Positions 7,402 to 14,972 of a stretch of 20,364 bases of DNA are shown in pieces. This DNA is from Anaerolineaceae bacterium UBA2260 (GTDB lineage: Bacteria > Chloroflexota > Anaerolineae > Anaerolineales > Anaerolineaceae): the NCBI GenBank assembly GCA_002347485.1, contig DDXM01000028.1, positions 29,153 to 49,516 on the forward strand. Reading direction: 5' to 3'. A model generated the notes under the pieces. That model did not search any database. It worked only from the letters and a program-made list of their open reading frames with translations, and was not told the DNA's origin. Made by a program: the position numbers and the translations under genes. Positions within the stretch are counted from its first letter, which is position 1. Every line of letters begins with the position of its first letter.

Positions 7402-9537
7402 ATGGAAGAACAAAGCCTGTTGGACTATTTGAAAGAGCGATTGAGCCCGCGCCGAGCGATGAGAGGCAACGGCAATTCTGAACAGGTCACGCAGGTGCCT
7501 GCGGATAGGGGTACAGAACCTTCATCCACGGAGCGATTGGGTGAAAATTTCCCGTGGCGGTCGATCCTGGCAGTGTTGATGGCCTTGATCGGGCAGCGCT
7601 TTTTCGAGCCAGGCGCGAATTCTCCCCTGGCGGGTATTGGCTTTTATGTACTGGCCATCGGACTGTTGGGATTGGCGATCGTCAGCGGAGAATGGCGCAT
7701 GGGATCTGTGCCATCGGGTGATAATCGATCGTGGAACTTGACCTACCGCAGGAACGCGCTGTTTGTTTTTATCGGGCTGTTCATCATCAGCTTTATCGCG
7801 TTTGGCGGCAACCAGTTCACCGGCTTGAATATCCTCTTATGGCTGGCCACCCTGGTCGCTGCTTTGGCGGCTTTCTGGCAACCGGAAGCGGCGCAAAATA
7901 GTCTGACCGGATGGAAAGAACGATTGGTCGGATTGATTCGCGGAAGAGATGTATACCTGCGTATCAATTGGTGGCGTCTGCTGGTGATCCTGGTCTTTCT
8001 GCTTTCGGCCTGGTTCCACCTCAACGGACTTACCAGTGTTCCGCTCGAAATGACCAGCGATCACACCGAAAAGCTGTTGGATGTCAACGAGGTGCTGAAC
8101 GGCAACACCTCCATCTTTTTCCCGCGCAACTCCGGGCGCGAGCCGATCCAATTCTACCTGGCGGCCGCGCTGGTGAAATTCTTCGGTATGGAGATGAATT
8201 TCACCATGCTCAAGCTAAGCATGGCGCTGGCTTTTCTGGTATCGCTGGTATACGTCTACAAGCTGGGGAAAGAACTGGGGAACCGCTGGACCGGGTTGTT
8301 CGCCATGCTCCTGACCGGTATGGCCGCTTGGCCCAACATTCTCGCGCGCTCGGGCATGCGCCTGGTGCTCACCCCCGTATTTGTCGCACCGGTGCTCTTT
8401 TACCTGCTGCGTGGGTTGAGACGTTCACAGCGCAATGACCTGGTACTGGCGGGCATATTCCTCGGATTGGGCTTGATGGGCTACTCCGCTTTTCGCATTA
8501 TGCCCGTTGTCGTGCTATTGATTTTCTTGATCTTCCTGGTTGCTCAACGCCGTGCCCTCAAGGCGAATGGAGTGCTTGGCGGATTGGGTGTGTTGATTCT
8601 GTTTTCACTCGTTGGTGTGCTGCCGTTGCTGCGCTACGCGATGCAATATCCCGATGCCTTCCTTTACCGCATGGCAACGCGCATGACAGGTGTTGAACAG
8701 GCGATCAATGGTTCCGCCTTCACAGTATTTCTCGATAACATGGTCAAGGCGTTCGCAATGCCGTTCTGGCGGGATGGCAATACCTGGATCACCTCGGTGA
8801 TTAATCGACCCGCGCTTGACCTGGTCAGCGCCGCGTTTTACCTGCTGGGCATCGGGCTGCTGTTGTATGGATGGATCAGGCAGCGCAGATGGCAGTACCT
8901 GGCCATCCTGGTCTCGATCCCGGTGTTGATGCTGCCCTCCATCCTGGCGCTGGCGTTTCCCAACGAGAATCCCTCCCTCAGCCGGGCAGGCGGGGCTTTC
9001 ATTCCCATCGTCATGGTGGCGGCAGTGGCTTTCGAGTCGTTGCTGACCAGCTTGTGGCAGCGGGTAAGGCGCAACAGCGGGCGGGTATTCATCGGGCTTC
9101 TGGCGGGAGTTCTGTTGCTGATCTCAGGCGTGCAAAATTACGACCTGGTGTTCAGGCAGTACAACCAGCAGTACCAGAATGCCGCATGGAATACCTCACA
9201 GATGGGCGCGATCGCGAGGAATTACATCGATTCGATCGGTCACCCGGATACCGTGTGGGTAGTGGCAGTGCCGCACTGGGTGGATACCCGCCTGGTGGCG
9301 TTCAACGCCGGTTATATTGGACGGGATTACCAGATTTGGGCGCAGGACCTGCAGTACACGCAAGATGAACCGCGTTCAAAATTGTTCTTTGTGAAAGCGG
9401 ACGATTTGGAAGGGATGGCGGCATTGACCGCGCTCTACCCAAACGGGTTTAGCCAGTTCCATCCCGCGCAGGTGCCGGGTAGGGAATTCTATACTTACCT
9501 GGTACCGCCTGCGGCGACCGGGCAGTTTTCTCCCTAA
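7402..9537 (+). CDS. GT39/ArnT-like polytopic membrane glycosyltransferase
   Basis: About 711 residues with ~12-13 hydrophobic segments. A cytoplasmic N-terminus (1-52) is followed by an extra block of membrane helices (53-160). The core then starts with a helix near 192-206 and an acidic extracytoplasmic loop, EMTSDHTEKLLDVNEVL (216-232), resembling the catalytic first loop of PMT/ArnT (PMT_2) enzymes, which use lipid-linked sugars. REPIQFYLAAALVKFFG and LGKELGNRWTGLFAMLLTG are typical for the family. The last ~130 residues form a soluble outer domain. ATG 7402 is preferred to ATG 7330, which would overlap the methyltransferase by 59 nt. Sugar and acceptor are unknown. Confidence 0.85.
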   Translation: MEEQSLLDYLKERLSPRRAMRGNGNSEQVTQVPADRGTEPSSTERLGENFPWRSILAVLMALIGQRFFEPGANSPLAGIGFYVLAIGLLGLAIVSGEWRMGSVPSGDNRSWNLTYRRNALFVFIGLFIISFIAFGGNQFTGLNILLWLATLVAALAAFWQPEAAQNSLTGWKERLVGLIRGRDVYLRINWWRLLVILVFLLSAWFHLNGLTSVPLEMTSDHTEKLLDVNEVLNGNTSIFFPRNSGREPIQFYLAAALVKFFGMEMNFTMLKLSMALAFLVSLVYVYKLGKELGNRWTGLFAMLLTGMAAWPNILARSGMRLVLTPVFVAPVLFYLLRGLRRSQRNDLVLAGIFLGLGLMGYSAFRIMPVVVLLIFLIFLVAQRRALKANGVLGGLGVLILFSLVGVLPLLRYAMQYPDAFLYRMATRMTGVEQAINGSAFTVFLDNMVKAFAMPFWRDGNTWITSVINRPALDLVSAAFYLLGIGLLLYGWIRQRRWQYLAILVSIPVLMLPSILALAFPNENPSLSRAGGAFIPIVMVAAVAFESLLTSLWQRVRRNSGRVFIGLLAGVLLLISGVQNYDLVFRQYNQQYQNAAWNTSQMGAIARNYIDSIGHPDTVWVVAVPHWVDTRLVAFNAGYIGRDYQIWAQDLQYTQDEPRSKLFFVKADDLEGMAALTALYPNGFSQFHPAQVPGREFYTYLVPPAATGQFSP

Positions 9538-9539
9538 GA

Positions 9540-10277
9540 TTATCGTTTGAGGTGGGTGTAATACTGATACCTGTCCCCGCGGTACAGGATCTTCACATAT
9601 TCGACCGGGCGTCTTTCCTGTGAGAATAATACGCGCTCGCTTAATAAAAGCGGCGCGCCGGGGGTGATCTCCAACAGGGCGGCTTCTTCCGGGGTGGCCA
9701 GGGTCACTTCGAGCGTTTCGTCGGCTTCACTCGGGTAAATGTTAAATTTCTCGCTCAGAATGCGGTAAAGCGAGCCGGTTGCTTCCAGATCTTCCAACGT
9801 GATGTGTTGATCCGGGTTGAGCGCCAGGTAGGAGGTTTGTAATCCAATGGGGGTGCCGTCACCCAGGCGCACGCGTTCGATCCGGCACACGCTGCTGCCG
9901 GGCGACAATTCCAGGCGCTGCAGGATCCTGGGAGAGGGGACAACCCGCTCGAGACCGCGGATGATCTGACCCGGCTGCATCCCCCTTTTTACCAGGTCTT
10001 CAGAAAAGCTGGTCAGTTCCATCCACCCTTTTTGCAATTTTTGAGGGGAGACAAAAGTGCCGCGGCCGTGTTCGCGGTATAGAAAACCCTGCTGGACGAG
10101 GTTATAGATAGCCTCGCGGATGGTTGTGCGGCTGAGATGGTAGATGCTTTCCAATTGGCGTTCGGAGGGGATGGCTGAGCGCGGCTGTAATTCACCTTCT
10201 TCAATTTTTTGACGTAAAATAGAAGCAAGCTGGTAGTACTTTGGCACCGCGTTGTACGGATCAATGGTTCTTGACAT
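9540..10277 (-). CDS. GntR-family (HutC/UTRA) transcriptional regulator of the BMC operon
   Basis: 245 residues. The N-terminal winged helix (11-77) contains PKYYQLASILRQKIEEGEL, the recognition region SERQLESIYHLSRTTIREAI and the wing YREHGRGTFVSP. The C-terminal UTRA ligand domain (~95-240) includes RIERVRLGDGTPIGLQTSYL. HutC-type members sense sugar phosphates and related metabolites. The gene is divergent from the BMC operon, with an inverted repeat overlapping both putative promoters, so it likely controls both in response to a pathway sugar phosphate. Its stop codon lies only 2 nt from the stop of the convergent glycosyltransferase gene. Confidence 0.93.
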   Translation of the reverse strand: MSRTIDPYNAVPKYYQLASILRQKIEEGELQPRSAIPSERQLESIYHLSRTTIREAIYNLVQQGFLYREHGRGTFVSPQKLQKGWMELTSFSEDLVKRGMQPGQIIRGLERVVPSPRILQRLELSPGSSVCRIERVRLGDGTPIGLQTSYLALNPDQHITLEDLEATGSLYRILSEKFNIYPSEADETLEVTLATPEEAALLEITPGAPLLLSERVLFSQERRPVEYVKILYRGDRYQYYTHLKR

Positions 10278-10296
10278 TTGTTCTTTAAGTGGTATG

Positions 10297-10340
10297 ATTA
10301 TTAGAGATACTGGTCATGTGGTCACTACCAGTTACATTAT
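10297..10340. promoter_or_regulatory. Divergent promoter region with candidate GntR operator
   Basis: An inverted repeat ACTGGT (10309-10314) / ACCAGT (10327-10332) spans 24 bp. Inside it, TGGT (10319-10322) also pairs with ACCA (10327-10330), giving a TGGT-N4-ACCA site like those bound by HutC/DasR-type GntR proteins. Candidate promoters overlap it: plus strand TGGTCA (10311-10316) with CATTAT (10335-10340), minus strand TGACCA (10324-10319) with AATAAT (10302-10297). Repeats are seen directly; promoter elements are weak matches. Confidence 0.6.
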
Positions 10341-10383
10341 CCAACATTTTCATTGAAACGTCAAGTATGGAGTTTTTTGCGCG

Positions 10384-11025
10384 ATGAGTCAGCTCTCAGA
10401 AAAAGACATCCATGAAATTGTGACAAGAGTGGTGCGCGCCACGCTTGGCGTTGAGCCTTCGCCTGATGCTGTCATACCCCTAAGTTCTCCCCAGCCGGCA
10501 ACCCCATCCCAACCCCCAAAAACTGCTTCGGAACCTGTCCAGGAAATCAAACCATCGGGCAGGGTGGTTGCCATTGGTACAGACCACGGCGGGGTTGCGC
10601 TCAAGGAGCTCTTAATCAAGGAATTGATGGGTCTGGGATATGAAGTCAACGACAGCGGAACGCATACCACCGACCCGGTGGATTACCCGGACATCGCATT
10701 CGCGGTGGCTTCGTTGGTCGCGGAAGGGAAAGCCTGGCGCGGCGTGATCATCGACGGCGCGGGTATAGGTTCGTGTATGGCTGCCAACAAGGTGCCCGGG
10801 GTTCGCGCAGCCTTATGCTATGATTATGCTACAGCGGTGAACAGCCGGGAACATAACGACGCCAATGTGCTAACCCTGGGGGCGGGATTGATCGGCAATA
10901 ACCTCGCCAAACAGATTCTCACTACGTGGCTGGCCACCGAATTTGGCGGTGGAAGACACGCCGGGCGGGTGAATAAGATCATCGCGCTCGAAAAGCGCTT
11001 TCTAAAGGATGGAAAGACACCATGA
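10384..11025 (+). CDS. RpiB/LacAB-type sugar-phosphate isomerase with N-terminal encapsulation-peptide-like extension
   Basis: 213 residues, about 60 longer than typical RpiB. Residues 4-23 (LSEKDIHEIVTRVVRATLGV) form an amphipathic helix, followed by a Pro/Ser-rich linker (24-57) as in BMC encapsulation peptides. The catalytic domain begins at VVAIGTDHGG (61-70) and keeps SREHNDANVL (154-163) and the phosphate-binding GGRHAGRV (189-196). The catalytic Cys of E. coli RpiB (CGTGVG) is replaced by Asp124 in DGAGIGSCMAANK, and the Glu used by the M. tuberculosis enzyme is Ser130, so the general base has changed, perhaps to Asp124 or Cys131. RpiB interconverts ribose-5-P and ribulose-5-P; in SPU compartments its exact substrate is unsettled. 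First gene of the operon; overlaps DeoC by 4 nt. Confidence 0.9.
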   Translation: MSQLSEKDIHEIVTRVVRATLGVEPSPDAVIPLSSPQPATPSQPPKTASEPVQEIKPSGRVVAIGTDHGGVALKELLIKELMGLGYEVNDSGTHTTDPVDYPDIAFAVASLVAEGKAWRGVIIDGAGIGSCMAANKVPGVRAALCYDYATAVNSREHNDANVLTLGAGLIGNNLAKQILTTWLATEFGGGRHAGRVNKIIALEKRFLKDGKTP

Positions 11026-11951
11026 CACCGGATATAAAGACGCTTGAAACCCTGGTTGAGATCATCACACGCGAAGTGCTGCTGGCGATGGTGGAGCAGG
11101 AAGAACGTGATAAAAACCCCACCGGGGCGTATTGCGTGGTGGATGTCGCGGATGGCGTGAAGGTAAAAACCTGTTTTGACAATGCCGGCCACGTGGTCAG
11201 CGCGGGAGCAGAGCGGCTCACCTCCACCGTGGGCGTGATCCCCGAAGATCGCTCGCTGGCAGGCATGATCGATCACACGCTGCTAAAACCGGATGCGACC
11301 AGCGACAAGATTGCCCAATTGTGTTTTGAAGCGAAGAAGTACCATTTCGCGTCGGTGTGCGTCAACCCCACGCATGTCAAGCTGTGCGCTGAACTGCTTA
11401 AGGATTCTGATGTCAAGGTATGCACGGTAATCGGTTTCCCTTTGGGCGCTACTTCTCCTGAAGTCAAAGCTTTTGAGACCCAAAACGCACTTGACAACGG
11501 CGCTACAGAGATCGATATGGTCATTAATATCGGCGCATTGAAGGCTGGTGAAACCGAACTGGTCGCGCGTGATATCCGCTCCGTAGTGGAGGTGGCTCAC
11601 AAGGCAGGTGCGCTGGTGAAAGTGATCATCGAAACCGCACTGCTCACCGACGAGGAAAAAGTGGTCGCGTGCCTGCTCGCCAAGGAAGCCGGGGCGGACT
11701 TCGTAAAAACATCTACCGGCTTTTCCGGTGGCGGCGCGACGGTGCATGATGTCGCGCTGATGAGACGTGCGGTCGGGCCGTCGCTGGGTGTTAAGGCTTC
11801 CGGCGGTATTCACACACACGAGGAAGCCGCAGCGTTGGTTGCGGCGGGAGCTACCCGCATCGGCGCCAGCGCGGGCGTCAAGATCATCCAGGCCGGTCAG
11901 GTGGACGACAAACCACAATCTGTGACTGCCGCGCCGTCGAAGGCTTATTAA
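11022..11951 (+). CDS. deoC: Deoxyribose-phosphate aldolase (DeoC) with BMC-targeting N-terminal extension
   Basis: 309 residues versus ~220-250 for ordinary DeoC. The TIM-barrel domain starts near 78 (LAGMIDHTLLKPDAT) and keeps the Schiff-base Lys229 in DFVKTSTGFS, Asp165 in EIDMVINIG and Lys258 in VKASGGI, so it should be active: 2-deoxy-D-ribose-5-P to glyceraldehyde-3-P plus acetaldehyde. Residues 6-30 form an amphipathic helix (KTLETLVEIITREVLLAMVE) like the one on RpiB, and 33-70 form an extra small module with CVVDVADGVKVKTCFD whose role is unknown. Its start overlaps the rpiB-like stop (ATGA). It supplies the volatile aldehyde that justifies the shell. Confidence 0.95.
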   Translation: MTPDIKTLETLVEIITREVLLAMVEQEERDKNPTGAYCVVDVADGVKVKTCFDNAGHVVSAGAERLTSTVGVIPEDRSLAGMIDHTLLKPDATSDKIAQLCFEAKKYHFASVCVNPTHVKLCAELLKDSDVKVCTVIGFPLGATSPEVKAFETQNALDNGATEIDMVINIGALKAGETELVARDIRSVVEVAHKAGALVKVIIETALLTDEEKVVACLLAKEAGADFVKTSTGFSGGGATVHDVALMRRAVGPSLGVKASGGIHTHEEAAALVAAGATRIGASAGVKIIQAGQVDDKPQSVTAAPSKAY

Positions 11952-11961
11952 CGGAGGGTTT

Positions 11962-12252
11962 ATGCTGATCGCCAGAGTAATTGGCACGGCCGTTTCGACG
12001 GTCAAGGATGAAAAACTGACCGGACGGAAACTGCTGGTCGTCCGGCAAACCGATGAACGCGGTGAGCCTGTCGGCAAACCTTTCGTAGCGGTGGATACTG
12101 TCGACGCTGGAGTGGGCGACCTGGTGCTGACCGCCGCCGGTTCGAGCGCGCGCCAGACCAGCATCACCAAGGACACGCCGGTCGACGCGGTCATCATGGC
12201 GATGATCGATTCGCTCGAAGTCGATGGGACAGTCACGTTTCGCAAAAGTTGA
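11962..12252 (+). CDS. BMC-P shell vertex protein (EutN/CcmL family), copy 1
   Basis: 96 residues, the usual size of the pentameric vertex protein. It opens with MLIARVIGTAVSTVKDEKL, keeps RKLLVVRQTD, the AVDTVDAGVGDLVL core with SSARQT, and ends in the IDSLEVDG strand. A ribosome site (GGAGGG) lies 5-10 nt upstream. Pentamers cap the vertices of the shell. It lies between the aldolase and the aldehyde dehydrogenase genes, away from the two other copies. Confidence 0.95.
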   Translation: MLIARVIGTAVSTVKDEKLTGRKLLVVRQTDERGEPVGKPFVAVDTVDAGVGDLVLTAAGSSARQTSITKDTPVDAVIMAMIDSLEVDGTVTFRKS

Positions 12253-12262
12253 TGACTGATCA

Positions 12263-13729
12263 ATGATTATGGACCAGGACCTCCTTTCGATTCAGGAAGC
12301 ACGCGACCTTTCTACCCGCGCATTTGACGCCTGGAAGGTGTGGGCGAAGGCTTCTCAGGAGCAGGTGGACCGTGTGTGCGCTGCGATGGCAGACGCGGCT
12401 TTCAAAGCGGCAGAGCGGCTGGGGCAGATGGCACACGAAGAAACAGGTTACGGGGTGGTAGCGCATAAACGCCTGAAGAACGAGTTCGCCGCCCGCAACG
12501 TGTGGGAAAGCATCCGCGAGATCAAGACCACCGGCGTCATCCGGCATGACCCTGCGAAAAAGATTTACGATATCGCCTGGCCGATGGGCGTGGTGGCGGC
12601 GCTGACCCCCAGCACTAATCCCACCTCCACGGTCATTTACAAAATCCTCATCGCGGTCAAGGCGCATGATGCGATCATCATCGCGCCGCATCCCTCGGCA
12701 GCGAAGTGCAGCTACGAAGCCGCGGCGATAATGGCGAGAGCGGCGGAGGAAAACGGCGCACCGCCCGGGTTGATCGCCTGCATGCGTCATGTCAGTTTGG
12801 CTGGCACACAGGAGTTGATGAGCCACAAGTACGTGGCGGTCATTCTCGCCACGGGCGGCACTCCCATGGTGCGCGCGGCGCACTCCACGGGCAAACCTGC
12901 TTACGGCGTGGGTCCGGGGAACGTGCCGGCGTACGTGGACCGTACGGCGGATCTCGAAAAAGCGGCGCGTTACATCACTGCCAGCAAGTCCTTCGACTGT
13001 TCCACCATTTGCGCCACCGAACAGGCGGTGGTGGCGGATAAACCGATCGCGGCGCGCTTGCGGGAACTGATGGTTAAAGAGGGGGCGTATTTCACGAACG
13101 AAGCTGAGACCGAGCGCTTACGCGGTCTGTTGTTCACGCCTGATGGCGGTATGGTCACCTCAACCGTGGGTAAACCAGCCGTGCATCTCGCCAGATTGGC
13201 GGGTATCAGCGTACCGCAGGGCACGCGTGTGCTGGTCACTCCGCTAAAGAAGGTGGGCAGAGATGAACCGCTTTCGCGCGAGAAATTGACCACCGTGCTG
13301 GGGTGGTATGAAGAGGACGGTTGGGAAGCCGGCTGCGAGCGCTGCATCGAGCTGATCCAATTCGGCGGGCGCGGTCACAGCCTGGTCATTCACGCCACCG
13401 ATGAAAAAGTGATCATGGCGTTCGGGCTGGAAAAACCGGTCTTCCGCATCGCGGTGAACACCATGGCCACTCTGGGCGCGATTGGTTTGACCACGGGCGT
13501 TTTCCCATCGCTGACCCTGGGCTCGGGCGGTGTGGGCGGTTCGATCACAGGTGACAACGTCACCACCTATCACCTTTTCAACGTAAAGCGCCTGGCTTAT
13601 GAATTAACACCACCTCCGACAGCCGCTTTCTCCTTGGACGCTGGATCGCAGTCTCAAACTGTCAGCGCCGAGGAGATCGAGCGCGTGGTGCGGAGTGTTG
13701 TACAAGAAATTCTGAATCAAAAACATTAA
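12263..13729 (+). CDS. CoA-acylating aldehyde dehydrogenase with C-terminal encapsulation peptide
   Basis: 488 residues, PduP/EutE/AdhE-N-like. It converts acetaldehyde, CoA and NAD+ to acetyl-CoA. The nucleotide region includes MGVVAALTPSTNPTS (108-122) and PAYGVGPGNVPAYVD (212-226). The catalytic Cys is Cys250 in SFDCSTICATEQ, matching the FDNGxICASEQ motif of the AdhE-like group; Cys246 nearby is an extra thiol. After the enzyme domain a Pro/Ser/Gln linker (~449-467) leads to SAEEIERVVRSVVQEIL (468-484), an amphipathic helix at the very C-terminus that should target the enzyme to the shell. ATG 12263 and ATG 12269 are both possible starts; neither has a strong ribosome site. It lies 10 nt after the BMC-P gene. 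Confidence 0.95.
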   Translation: MIMDQDLLSIQEARDLSTRAFDAWKVWAKASQEQVDRVCAAMADAAFKAAERLGQMAHEETGYGVVAHKRLKNEFAARNVWESIREIKTTGVIRHDPAKKIYDIAWPMGVVAALTPSTNPTSTVIYKILIAVKAHDAIIIAPHPSAAKCSYEAAAIMARAAEENGAPPGLIACMRHVSLAGTQELMSHKYVAVILATGGTPMVRAAHSTGKPAYGVGPGNVPAYVDRTADLEKAARYITASKSFDCSTICATEQAVVADKPIAARLRELMVKEGAYFTNEAETERLRGLLFTPDGGMVTSTVGKPAVHLARLAGISVPQGTRVLVTPLKKVGRDEPLSREKLTTVLGWYEEDGWEAGCERCIELIQFGGRGHSLVIHATDEKVIMAFGLEKPVFRIAVNTMATLGAIGLTTGVFPSLTLGSGGVGGSITGDNVTTYHLFNVKRLAYELTPPPTAAFSLDAGSQSQTVSAEEIERVVRSVVQEILNQKH

Positions 13730-13752
13730 TGAGATAAAGAAAGGATGTAGAA

Positions 13753-14079
13753 ATGGCATTAGACACTGCATTGATCGCGTTGGGTATGGTTGAAACGAAG
13801 GGCCTGGTCGGCGCCGTGGAAGCGGCTGACGCGATGGTCAAGGCGGCGAATGTTGTCCTCATCGGCTCCGAGTATGTTGGCGGTGGATATGTAACCGTTA
13901 TGGTGCGCGGGGACGTGGGCGCGGTGAAAGCCGCTACAGACGCCGGCGCTGCCGCTGCCAAACGGGTGGGTGAACTGGTGTCCGTGCACGTGATCCCACG
14001 CCCGCACCAGGATGTCGAGATGATCCTGCCGCAAAACAGCAAGGGTAGCATCGGCGGGCGCGCGGAAGCCAAGAAATAA
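13753..14079 (+). CDS. BMC-H hexameric shell protein (PduA/EutM-like)
   Basis: 108 residues. ALGMVETKGLVGAVEAADAM (9-28), the edge Lys30, VTVMVRGDVGAVKAATDAGA (47-66) and VHVIPRPHQDVE (78-89) are nearly identical to PduA-class proteins, so it forms the flat hexamers of the facets. The pore loop reads YVGGGYV (41-47); the Lys-Ile-Gly-Ser-Gly type loop of PduA, with its pore-lining Ser, is here three glycines. A ribosome site (AAAGGA) precedes the ATG. It is the only BMC-H gene in the locus, unusual only in that many loci have several. Confidence 0.97.
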   Translation: MALDTALIALGMVETKGLVGAVEAADAMVKAANVVLIGSEYVGGGYVTVMVRGDVGAVKAATDAGAAAAKRVGELVSVHVIPRPHQDVEMILPQNSKGSIGGRAEAKK

Positions 14080-14097
14080 CCCGGGCTGTCATTCAAC

Positions 14098-14958
14098 ATG
14101 ATGGCAGGCTGGACGATTGCGGGAGCAGACCCCGAGGGCTGGCTTTTCCGCGCTGAAAAGGTCATCCACTTAAACCCGGATGGCACAGCCCCGCGCCTGG
14201 CGTCCACGCCGCAGGGAGACCTGCGGGTGGGAGTGGACCTGGGCACGGCGTATACTGTGCTGGTGGCGCTGGATGAAGCGGGCAACCCGCTCGCAGGCGA
14301 GTACCAATTCGCGCAGGTGGTGCGCGACGGGCTGGTGGTCGATTACTGGGGTGCGGTGAACCTGCTGCGTGAACTCAAAGGACGGGTCGAGGACCGCCTG
14401 GGACGGCAGTTAACACATGCCGCCAGCGCTTTTCCACCAGGCGTGCCGCGCGCTGAAGTGCGCGCTACCGCCAACGTGGTAGAAGCCGCCGGGATGATCT
14501 GCTCCACACTGGTGGATGAACCGGTGGCGGCCAACCATGTGCTGGGGATTCGCAATGGGGTAATCGTTGATGTGGGGGGCGGCACGACCGGCGTGGCGAT
14601 CATTGAGAACGGCGAGGTGGTTTACACCGCTGATGAAGCCACGGGCGGAACACACTTTACCCTGGTCATCGCCGGTGCGACAGGTTTAAGCTTTGAGCAG
14701 GCGGAAGCGCTGAAGACCACTGCTTCGGAGCAAGCGAGGTTATTCCCGCTGGTGCGCCCGGTGATGGAAAAGGTTGGCACGATCATCGAGCGGCACGTCC
14801 GGGGCAGCCAGCCGGTGTCCATCACTTTGGTGGGCGGTACGGCGCTCTTCCCGGGCATGGCTGGGGTAATCGAGGAAGTGACCGGCATTCCGACCCGTGT
14901 ACCGGTAAAACCGATGTTCATTACCCCGTTGGGAATCGCGCTTACTGACGGCGGGTAA
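14098..14958 (+). CDS. EutJ-like ASKHA-fold ATPase of BMC locus
   Basis: 286 residues, close to EutJ (~280). The actin/Hsp70-type signatures are present: phosphate-1 GVDLGTAYT (45-53), phosphate-2 VDVGGGTTG (157-165) and adenosine motif LVGGTALFPG (244-253). It lacks the Hsp70 substrate-binding domain. EutJ family members occur in many BMC loci and are thought to act as chaperones or reactivation factors, but their task is not established; here there is no B12-dependent lyase to reactivate, so an assembly role is more likely. No clear ribosome site is seen before ATG 14098; it lies 18 nt after the BMC-H gene. Confidence 0.9.
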   Translation: MMAGWTIAGADPEGWLFRAEKVIHLNPDGTAPRLASTPQGDLRVGVDLGTAYTVLVALDEAGNPLAGEYQFAQVVRDGLVVDYWGAVNLLRELKGRVEDRLGRQLTHAASAFPPGVPRAEVRATANVVEAAGMICSTLVDEPVAANHVLGIRNGVIVDVGGGTTGVAIIENGEVVYTADEATGGTHFTLVIAGATGLSFEQAEALKTTASEQARLFPLVRPVMEKVGTIIERHVRGSQPVSITLVGGTALFPGMAGVIEEVTGIPTRVPVKPMFITPLGIALTDGG

Positions 14959-14972
14959 TTCGAGGAGGCAGG

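Noticed and set aside
11283..12263. 326-codon open frame on the minus strand across deoC and the first BMC-P gene
   Set aside because: It lies opposite two clearly functional genes with conserved active-site and shell motifs; its translation is low-complexity and matches no family. Long antisense frames are common in GC-rich DNA.
12260..12883. Minus-strand open frame opposite the aldehyde dehydrogenase
   Set aside because: Arg/His-rich translation without motifs, fully inside the dehydrogenase gene.
13662..14285. Minus-strand open frame opposite BMC-H
   Set aside because: Covers parts of three plus-strand genes, including a nearly invariant BMC-H; Ser/Thr/Pro-rich shadow.
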